NCBI GenBank assembly: GCA_947629855.1
Contig: CANRFI010000048.1
Span: 1-7,690 of the forward strand
Direction: 5' to 3'
Length of the DNA stretch: 7,690 bases
Source: an uncultured Clostridia bacterium
GTDB taxonomy: Bacteria; Bacillota_A; Clostridia; TANB77; CAG-508
Both the position numbers and the translations under genes were made by a program. The notes under the pieces were generated by a model, which was not told the DNA's origin, did not search any database, and was given only the letters and a program-made list of their open reading frames with translations. Positions 1-7,690 of this stretch are shown piece by piece (position 1 is the stretch's first letter; every line of letters starts with the position of its first letter).

Positions 1-340
1 ATTATACCAACTTGCTTATTACTTTCTACCAAAAAGTCTCCTGTATTTTGAAGATATGTTATATTATCATATTTAGGTTCTAATATTGCTGTTCCGTTTA
101 TATCAATTACTCCATATTTATTATCTTGCTTTACTACATATAATCCTGTATCGCTATCCATTAGTTCAATACTATCATACATTATTTGTACTTTTGTCTT
201 TTTATTAGTAGATAAAATTCCAACTTTTTTATTAGTTTCTACTAAAAAGTCGCCTGTATTAGGAAGATATGTTATATTATCGTATTTTGGTTCTAGCACG
301 ATACTTCCATTTATATTTATAACTCCATATTGTTTGTTGC
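1..340 (-). repeat. 213-nt (71-residue) internal repeat, WG-repeat coding
   Basis: Positions 1-127 align without gaps to 214-340 at an offset of 213 nt. The identical core includes GAAGATATGTTATATTATC and most of the stretch around it. The 86 nt between the aligned parts are more diverged. The unit encodes EPKYDNITYL followed by NTGDFLVE, part of the WG repeats of the overlapping gene. High nucleotide identity suggests recent duplication within the gene; further copies may lie beyond the left edge. Confidence 0.8.
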
Positions 341-995
341 TTTGACCTTTTTGTACAACTAATTGATTGTTTAAAACTGTCTTTTGATTTACAAATTCGC
401 TACTTAATGCAACATATCCATAGTCTAATATAATGTTTGAATAATATTGGTTTAAATATGGCATTGTTAAAATTGTTATTTCATTTGCTTCTTGGTCATA
501 TTGAAAACTTAAATTAAATGCTTTTTCAATTCCTTCTGTTGTAGCATATAGTACACCACCCATTGATTTTACAGGTTGTTTCATATATAGATATTCATAA
601 TCGGCATTGTTTTTGGTTAAATCAAGTTTATATATTTTATTTTGTCCTAATTCAAAATTTGCTACTTCGTTTTCACTTTGAACATAACATTTACTTTGTA
701 TTTCTGATTTATCACTATATTCTCCATTATAACTTTCATATCCAAAATAACTTGCAACTTCTTTTATTGGCACATAAATTGTTCCATCTTCTTCAATTAC
801 TAATAGTTGTTTTAGTTTCTCATTTGATTGTCCATCTATTGTTAATCTTAAAACATTACCTCTTAGATACATTAAATATGCAATTATTGAAATAATAATT
901 ATTACAATTAAGGCGATAGATATTAATATAACTTTTGTTAATGTTTTTCTTTTTTTCTCCTCTTTATTTACAAAACTTTCCTCAATTAAATTCAT
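1..995 (-). CDS. Membrane-anchored stalk-domain and WG-repeat protein, 3' end outside window
   Basis: The reading frame runs from ATG at 995-993 to the left edge without a stop, giving 331 codons of an incomplete protein. A charged N-terminus (residues 1-19) is followed by one hydrophobic segment at about 20-42, so the rest is probably outside the cell. Residues about 72-177 (with VPIKEVASYFGY near the start) resemble the copper amine oxidase N-terminal-like stalk domain common in Clostridia cell-surface proteins. From about residue 222 there are WG-type repeats, with YGVININGSIVLEPKYDNI and a matching unit 71 residues later. GGGGG at 1010-1006 serves as ribosome binding site, and the start lies 16 nt after the tgt stop, so it is probably the last visible gene of that operon. 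It needs no frameshift: its only CGG (96-94) is out of frame. The family match is from memory of motifs; ligand and function are unknown. Confidence 0.8.
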   Translation of the reverse strand, partial: MNLIEESFVNKEEKKRKTLTKVILISIALIVIIIISIIAYLMYLRGNVLRLTIDGQSNEKLKQLLVIEEDGTIYVPIKEVASYFGYESYNGEYSDKSEIQSKCYVQSENEVANFELGQNKIYKLDLTKNNADYEYLYMKQPVKSMGGVLYATTEGIEKAFNLSFQYDQEANEITILTMPYLNQYYSNIILDYGYVALSSEFVNQKTVLNNQLVVQKGQSNKQYGVININGSIVLEPKYDNITYLPNTGDFLVETNKKVGILSTNKKTKVQIMYDSIELMDSDTGLYVVKQDNKYGVIDINGTAILEPKYDNITYLQNTGDFLVESNKQVGI

Positions 996-1011
996 TTGTA
1001 TTGCACCCCCA

Positions 1012-3184
<2,173 letters not shown>

Positions 3185-3188
<4 letters not shown>

Positions 3189-4536
3189 TTTTTTTGTAAT
3201 CCTTTCAATTTATTAATCAAATTATCCATTAGTTCTTTTATTTCCTCTATTATGTTTTCAGGTTCTTTAAATTCTTCTTTCATTTGATAAGAATAATTAA
3301 AGTTACTGTTTTTAGCTGGTTTTAATGTGTATATTTCAGGTGGTAATCCAATTTTTCCTGATGCTGTTTTGATGTCTTTGTTCATATAGTCCATATACCA
3401 TTGTCTTTGTCCAATTAGTTTTTCATTTTTATATCCATATTTTTCGTAATCATGCAATTCTGGTCGTTCATACCCATATTCTTTTGCATTTCTTTCTAAT
3501 GAATGTAAAAATTCGTGTAAGAAAACTTCTTCTGGAAAAACATTAATATTAGAATTATATTTATATACGTAGCTTTGTGAATCATTTGGTAATCTTATAT
3601 TAGAAAATCCTATTCCATAATAATCCATTGAGCCTAGTCCTATCCAATCATTTACTTCAATATCTTTTTCATGTTCTTCATCTCCGAAGTCTTACTATTG
3701 CATAAATATGATCATAATCATTTGATTCAATTACATCTTTTATTTGGCTCTCAATATCTTCTGCTGATACATAGTATCCGAAAAGTATTATCATAAGATA
3801 ATTTAGATAATGGTGTATTAATTTCATAAATATCACATTTTGCTGTCATTTTTCTATTTGATAAATTAGTACATGATTTTTCGAATAATCCAATTGTATT
3901 AGTTATATCTTTTATATCATTTTGTGTTACTGATAATTTAATTTGTTTGCCATTTATTGTAACATCTGTTGTCTTAAAAATAAAACAAGCAAATTTCCAT
4001 TCATCACTATTATTACTTATACCCTCTTCAATTGTAAAATTTGAAAACCATGCTTCTCCTTTTGCTTCTCCTAAATATCCTCCAAGTCTAAATCCAATAT
4101 TTACTTCTTCTCTATCTTTACTATTGAAAATCAGCTCTATTTTTTGCCAATTTTGCGTTCCTGATATAGCAACAGATCTTTCAGTAGTACCTTCAATTGA
4201 AATTTGGGCACCTATTCCTGAATTTTCATTTTCTGCTTGCACGTTACTTGTCTTTACCATACAAGTTACTTTATACGGTTGATTTTTATTGACTTTTATT
4301 TTTTTATAAAACATTGCATCATTAAAATCTTGAGAATTAATTTTATAACTTCTTTTTGCTGTATATTTTACTTCATTGTCTCTTATAAATTGAGATGCAT
4401 ACAAGTTTGACTCACTTCTTATAAAGTCATTAAAATTGTTTTGCTGATAATATTGATATAAGAAGTATAGTATAATGAGTAAAATAGCTATTGATATGTA
4501 ATAACTTAATTTATTTTTTTTCTTCTTCTGCTCCAT
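3185..4536 (-). CDS. Membrane-anchored protein with carbohydrate-binding-like and HEFLH metallopeptidase-like domains (two +1 shifts)
   Basis: The protein is 449 residues when C3780 and C3686 are skipped: segments 1-252, 253-283 and 284-449. A lysine-rich start is followed by a single membrane helix at about 11-28. Residues about 40-175 form a beta-rich region (ending ...[13 protein letters not shown]) like carbohydrate-binding jelly-roll domains. The C-terminal part contains [14 protein letters not shown] and the zinc-binding signature HEFLH at 340-344, with Glu347 and His361 as possible further ligands. This suggests a surface-attached zinc protease, but substrate and activity are unknown. 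The motif lies after both shifts, so an unshifted product would be a membrane-bound binding domain without the protease-like part. ATG at 4536 has a good GGAGG at 4547-4543, six bases away. The TGA overlaps the queA TTG start. Confidence 0.8.
3684..3686 (-). other. CGG +1 recoding site, metallopeptidase-like gene site 2 (Gly284)
   Basis: The minus strand reads GTA AGA CTT C GGA GAT GAA GAA. The zero frame reaches TGA one codon after CGG-AGA. Skipping C3686 gives [13 protein letters not shown], which continues open through [14 protein letters not shown] to the HEFLH motif. It lies only 94 nt downstream of the first site in this gene, so two shifts are needed within 31 codons. Confidence 0.75.
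3778..3780 (-). other. CGG +1 recoding site, metallopeptidase-like gene site 1 (Gly253)
   Basis: The minus strand reads AAT ACT TTT C GGA TAC TAT GTA. The zero frame gives [10 protein letters not shown] and stops. Skipping C3780 gives [18 protein letters not shown], which stays open until the second site. TTT-C is the only one of the seven contexts where the P-site tRNA (Phe) could re-pair perfectly after slipping, on TTC. Confidence 0.75.
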
Positions 4537-4553
4537 ATTTTTCCTCCATACTT

Positions 4554-4559
4554 ATTATA
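4554..4559 (-). promoter_or_regulatory. Possible -10 box for the metallopeptidase-like gene
   Basis: A perfect TATAAT lies on the minus strand 17 nt before the start codon's GGAGG-plus-spacer region ends. The -35 at 17-bp spacing would be TTTATT, a weak match. Transcription would start almost at the ribosome binding site, leaving a leader of about 15 nt. The pnp terminator just upstream makes a separate promoter reasonable, but in such AT-rich DNA a lone TATAAT is weak evidence. Confidence 0.35.
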
Positions 4560-4612
4560 TATGATTTTCTTATATTAATAAAGAGGTTTTTAAAATATTT
4601 TTCAAACAAATA

Positions 4613-4633
4613 GAGGCATTTTAGAAATGCCTC
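4613..4633 (-). terminator. Rho-independent terminator of pnp
   Basis: Perfect 9-bp stem GAGGCATTT/AAATGCCTC with a 3-nt loop, 9 nt after the pnp stop codon, followed on the minus strand by TATTTGTTT. The U tract is interrupted, so termination may be partial, and the plus-strand side is also T-rich, so it might work in both directions. Confidence 0.8.
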
Positions 4634-4642
4634 ATTTTATAT

Positions 4643-6764
4643 TTATTCTTCTGTTTTGCTATCATTAAAATCCTTCATACTTAAATTTATTCTTCCTTGT
4701 TCATCAATATCAATTACTTTTACAGTTACTTTGTCTCCTATATGAAGTACATCACTTACATTTTTAACTCTGTCTTTTGATATTTTAGAAATATGTAATA
4801 ATCCTTCTTTTCCTCCACAATCTAAATCTACAAAAGCTCCGAAGTTCATTATTCTTGTTACTTCTCCATAATAAATTCCGCCAACTTCAACTTCTCTTAC
4901 AATGTCTTCAATCATTTCTAATGCTTGAATTGCTTTTTCATTGTCATTTGAATAGATAAATACTTGTCCATCTTCCTCAATATCAATTTTAACTCCAGTT
5001 TCTTCAATAATCTTGTTTATTACTTTTCCACCTGTTCCAATTACATCTTTTATTTTTTCTACTTTAATTTGGGTTCCTACTATTCTTGGTGCATATTTAG
5101 AAATGTCTTCTCTAGGTTTGCTAATAACAGGAGCCATAACATCTTCTAATATATGTTTTCTTGCAATTCTTGTTTTTTCAAATGCTTCTTTAATAATATC
5201 ATAACTTAATCCATCACATTTTATATCTACTTGTATTGCTGTGATTCCTTTTTCTGTTCCGCCAACTTTAAAGTCCATATCTCCAAAGAAATCTTCTAAC
5301 CCTTGAATATCTACTAACATAACGTAATCTTCATCATTATCTGGGTTTGTTACTAATCCTGTTGAAATTCCTGCAACTGGTCTTTTTATTGGAACACCTG
5401 CATCCATCAAGCTTAATGTGCTTCCACAAATACTTGCTTGTGAAGTAGAACCATTAGATGATAATACTTCTGATACTACTCTTATAGCATATGGAAATTC
5501 TTCTTTAGATGGTAATACTGGAACTAATGCTTTTTCTGCTAATGCTCCATGTCCTATTTCTCTTCTTCCTGGTCCTCTAGATGGTCTTGCTTCTCCTACT
5601 GAATAACTTGGAAAATTGTAGTGATGCATATATCTTTTTGATTCTTCAGTATCTATTCCATCTAATACTTGTTCTTCGCTTATCATTCCTAAAGTTGCAA
5701 TTGATAATACTTGTGTTTGTCCTCTTGTAAATAATGCACTACCATGTGTTCTTGGAAGTAGACCTACTTCACAAGATAGTGGTCTTATTTCATCTAAAGC
5801 TCTTCCATCTACTCTTTTATGTTCAACAAAAATCATTTCTCTAACACATTTTTTCTCTAGTTTATAAATTGCTTCTCCTATGTCTCTCTTATGTTCTTCA
5901 AGTGCTTCTTCTCCAAATTGTTCTTGGTATGCTTCTTCAATTTTTGCTGTTAACTCATCTATATTGTTATCTCTTATTTCCTTATCTACTTCTTGTACTT
6001 TTTCTTTCATTTCATCTTTGAAGTTTGTTTCAATAAATTCATATATGTTATGGTCTACTTCAAATGATATATATTCAAATTTTGGTTTACCAATTTCTTT
6101 TTGGATTTCTGTTATAAATTTACAGATTTTTTTAATTTCTTCATGTGCTGTCTTTATTGCTTCTAACATTAAATCATCTGGTATTTCGTTTCCGACCTGC
6201 TTCAATCATAGTTATTTTCTTTTCTGTTGCTGCAACAGTTAATGTTAAATCACTTTTTTCTCTTTGTTCTTCTGTTGGATTGATTATAATTTGTCCATCT
6301 ACAATTCCTACATTTACTGCTGCTGTTGGTCCTCCAAATGGAATATCAGATATTGCCAAAGCACATGCTGCTCCTATCATAGCTGCAACTTCTGGTGAAT
6401 TATCTTGATCAACACAAAGTACAGTTGCACAAACTACTACATCATTTCTAAAATCCTTTGGAAATAGTGGTCTAAGTGGTCTATCTATTGCTCTTGATGT
6501 AAGTATTGCTTTATCACTTGGTTTTCCTTCTCTTTTTAAGAAGCCTCCTGGTATTTTTCCTACAGAATATAACTTTTCTTCAAAATCTACTGATAATGGG
6601 AAAAAGTCTATTCCTTCTCTTGGCTCTTTTGATGCTGTTACGTTTACTAATACACAAGTATCTCCATAACGTACTAATACACTTCCATTTGCTAAACCTG
6701 CCATCTTTCCTGTTTCAATTACAAGTTTCCTTCCTGCTAATTCTGTTTCATAAGTTTTAAACAT
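4643..6764 (-). CDS. pnp: Polynucleotide phosphorylase (one +1 shift at CGG)
   Basis: PNPase degrades RNA 3' to 5' using phosphate, as a trimer. Residues 1-190 are read from ATG 6764 and 191-706 after skipping C6194; 706 residues is the normal length. Domains in order: first RNase PH-like domain (about 10-145), an alpha-helical linker containing the shift (191), second RNase PH-like domain (about 315-545) with FTRGQTQ and the catalytic set Asp491, Asp497 and Lys499, a KH domain (about 560-605, GTGG loop at 576-579), and an S1 domain (about 628-698, with FGAFVDL and EGLLHIS). All catalytic and RNA-binding parts of the second half depend on the shift. GGAAGGA at 6777-6771 lies six bases from the ATG. 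It follows rpsO, the classic order, across a terminator and a long leader hairpin. Three other CGGs here are out of frame and harmless. Confidence 0.96.
6192..6194 (-). other. CGG +1 recoding site, pnp (Gly191)
   Basis: The minus strand reads GAA GCA GGT C GGA AAC GAA ATA. The zero frame gives EAGRKRNTR and stops. Skipping C6194 gives [18 protein letters not shown], matching the PNPase block M(I/V)EAG(A/G)xE(I/V)P. A small residue is usual at this position, which suits glycine better than arginine. Confidence 0.85.
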
Positions 6765-6787
6765 AATAAATCCTTCCTTTCTTTATT

Positions 6788-6869
6788 CAAGCAAGTTTAG
6801 ATGGTAACCTCTATTCTATATTAATTTATTTAATACAGAATACAAGCTACTAATCTAAAACTTTGCTTG
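6788..6869 (-). ncRNA. Long hairpin in the pnp 5' leader
   Basis: A nearly perfect inverted repeat of 37-40 nt arms (6788-6824 with 6830-6869) around a 5-nt loop at 6825-6829. On the minus strand the outer stem starts CAAGCAA and ends TTGCTTG. The inner stem pairs TATTCTGTATTAA with TTAATATAGAATA with one G-U pair. Only a few bulges and one G-G mismatch interrupt it. No U tract follows, so it is not a terminator. It sits between the rpsO terminator and the pnp ribosome binding site. In E. coli a duplex in the pnp leader is cut by RNase III and mediates PNPase autocontrol; similar use here is inference from position and shape. Confidence 0.7.
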
Positions 6870-6886
6870 TTGTAAATGACGAATAA

Positions 6887-6917
6887 AAAGCCCATGCCAA
6901 AATAAGCACTGGGCTTT
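6887..6917 (-). terminator. Rho-independent terminator of rpsO
   Basis: On the minus strand AAAGCCCA-G-TGC, an 8-nt loop, then GCA-TGGGCTTT followed by TTTATT. The 11-bp stem has a single bulged G. It begins 6 nt after the rpsO stop codon. The run of T after the stem supports intrinsic termination, perhaps with readthrough into pnp, since no clear pnp promoter is visible between here and the pnp start. Confidence 0.88.
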
Positions 6918-6923
6918 GTTATT

Positions 6924-7187
6924 TTATTTTCTTAATCCTAATTTTTCAACAATTTCTCTATAACGATTTATGTCTTTTTTTGCTAGGTAGTTAAGCATAT
7001 TTCTTCTTTTTCCTACCATTTTTAAAAGACCACGTCTTGAGTGATTGTCTTTTTTATGAACTTTTAAATGTTCTGTTAGTTCATTAATTCTTTCTGTTAA
7101 AAGAGCGATTTGTACTTCTGGTGAACCAGTATCGTTTTCTTCTCTTTTATAAGTATTGATGACTTCTTGTTTTCTTTCTTTTGTCAT
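6924..7187 (-). CDS. rpsO: 30S ribosomal protein S15
   Basis: S15 is a primary 16S rRNA binding protein of the small subunit platform. The 87-residue product has the full family length and typical sequence: [27 protein letters not shown] at the N-terminal side (Thr-Gly-Ser-Pro-Glu-Val-Gln block), [19 protein letters not shown] with the RNA-binding His-Ser-Arg-Arg, and a C-terminus ending [14 protein letters not shown] at 7187 is preceded by a strong AGGAGGTG (7201-7194) at a 6-nt spacing. A promoter and structured leader lie upstream, a terminator directly downstream, and pnp follows as in many bacteria. It contains no CGG in any frame; its Arg codons include AGA and CGT. As a highly expressed gene without a recoding site it contrasts with the four shifted genes, though it is short. 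Confidence 0.97.
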   Translation of the reverse strand: MTKERKQEVINTYKREENDTGSPEVQIALLTERINELTEHLKVHKKDNHSRRGLLKMVGKRRNMLNYLAKKDINRYREIVEKLGLRK

Positions 7188-7216
7188 TTTTTACACCTCC
7201 TATTTTTTTCTTTTAT

Positions 7217-7268
7217 CCTTTAACTGAGCTTAAAGTTTTAGGTGCTTTTCTTTTAGCTAAGTAAAAGG
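7217..7268 (-). promoter_or_regulatory. Structured rpsO leader, candidate S15 autoregulatory element
   Basis: Minus-strand arms CCTTTTACTTAGCT (7268-7255) and AGCTCAGTTAAAGG (7230-7217) pair at 12 of 14 positions around a 24-nt loop, with a small TGTC-AAAA-GACA hairpin just upstream (about 7280-7269). It lies between the promoter and the ribosome binding site of rpsO. S15 represses its own mRNA through leader structures in several bacterial groups. I did not recognise a specific known class here, so the role is inferred from position and pairing. Confidence 0.5.
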
Positions 7269-7287
7269 TATGTCTTTTGACACAATG

Positions 7288-7316
7288 ATTATACTATATT
7301 TTTTAATATATTGCAA
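7288..7316 (-). promoter_or_regulatory. Sigma-A-type promoter of rpsO
   Basis: Minus strand: TTGCAA (7316-7311), a 17-bp spacer, then perfect TATAAT (7293-7288). The -35 matches TTGACA at four of six positions. Transcription would start near 7281, giving a leader of about 95 nt before rpsO that contains the paired region described separately. Confidence 0.7.
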
Positions 7317-7338
7317 GTTTTTTTTGATTTTTTGCTCT

Positions 7339-7690
7339 TCAATTTTCATTTTTTACTAAATTTTCTATTTCTTCTTGTATTAATCCTGTTAGTTCTTCTA
7401 TTTCCTTTATTTCCATATTTTTTGTTACCATATTTTTCGCTACACTTAAAATTCCTTTTTTTCTTCCTTTTGCCATTCCTTCTGTCATTGCTTTTTCTCT
7501 TGCTTTCCTTATTCTTCTAACTTCTCTTATTTTGTTTTCTAAAAGTTCTACGATAAATTTTTCAAAATTTTCCATTGTTTCTTTTTCTCCTCCTTCTTCT
7601 ATTAATTTTTTACATTTTTCTAATTCTTCTTGATTTAACATTTTCTTTATTAAATTAGAATATTTAAATATTTGGTTTATTGCTTTTCTT
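7339..7690 (-). CDS. C-terminal part of an Rpn-family (PD-(D/E)XK nuclease/transposase) protein
   Basis: The frame is open from the right edge to TGA at 7341-7339. An internal ATG at 7641 is not needed as start, because 16 in-frame codons upstream of it (reading ...NQIFKYSNLIKK) are also open, so the gene is cut by the window. The roughly 116 visible residues are highly charged and helical, with MTEGMAKGRKKGILSVAKNM followed by a segment on the pattern IKEIEELTGLIQEEIENL. This pattern of a Gly-rich charged stretch, AKNM, and a helix-turn-helix-like ending is typical of the C-terminal tail of Rpn/PDDEXK_2 family proteins, recombination-promoting nucleases related to IS-type transposases. The nuclease domain would lie outside the window. 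It has no CGG. Clear separation from rpsO by a promoter suggests an unrelated transcription unit. Confidence 0.6.
   Translation of the reverse strand, partial: RKAINQIFKYSNLIKKMLNQEELEKCKKLIEEGGEKETMENFEKFIVELLENKIREVRRIRKAREKAMTEGMAKGRKKGILSVAKNMVTKNMEIKEIEELTGLIQEEIENLVKNEN

Noticed and set aside
563..895. Plus-strand open frame of 110 codons, and the other plus-strand frames (for example 2019-2300, 3947-4282, 5880-6242, 6145-6408)
   Set aside because: They lie opposite recognised minus-strand genes, lack ribosome binding sites, and have the low-complexity Leu/Phe/Ser composition of shadow frames.
6788..6869. Hairpin as a terminator or T-box leader
   Set aside because: No U tract follows it, and I see no T-box sequence or antiterminator pair in the leader.

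Overview
The window is AT-rich and every gene I can support lies on the minus strand, so transcription runs from high to low coordinates. Strong AGGAGG-type ribosome binding sites, the rpsO-pnp order, the stalk-domain and WG-repeat surface proteins and A/T-ending codons suggest a low-GC Firmicute, probably an anaerobic Clostridia-type bacterium. Species cannot be told from the sequence.

In transcription order the window holds: the C-terminal end of an Rpn-like (PD-(D/E)XK nuclease/transposase family) protein, cut by the right edge; a sigma-A-like promoter and structured leader before rpsO (ribosomal protein S15); a rho-independent terminator; a long, almost perfect hairpin in the pnp leader; pnp (polynucleotide phosphorylase) with its own terminator; a membrane-anchored protein ending in an HEFLH zinc-protease-like domain; queA and tgt, consecutive genes of queuosine tRNA modification; and a membrane-anchored stalk/WG-repeat protein cut by the left edge. 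From the metalloprotease-like gene to the left edge the genes overlap or are closely spaced and look like one operon.

The main observation is a repeated recoding signal. Four genes (pnp, metalloprotease-like, queA, tgt) are each broken into two or more frames in the plain conceptual translation. There are seven breaks, all of one kind: one extra C directly before an in-frame GGN glycine codon, making an in-frame CGG. Skipping that C, or reading CGGN as a four-base codon, restores full-length proteins of normal family size (PNPase 706 aa, Tgt 375 aa, QueA 340 aa). At the best-conserved sites the restored residue is the glycine the family expects.

I found 12 CGG trinucleotides on the coding strand. 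The seven in frame are exactly the seven breaks; the other five have C as the third base of the preceding codon and cause no shift. No CGG is needed as an arginine codon in about 2,400 codons, whereas AGA, CGT, CGA and AGG are used for Arg. This fits an organism in which CGG is unassigned or hungry and triggers +1 frameshifting onto glycine codons across ordinary housekeeping genes. A systematic sequencing error is the main competing explanation and cannot be excluded from the sequence alone.
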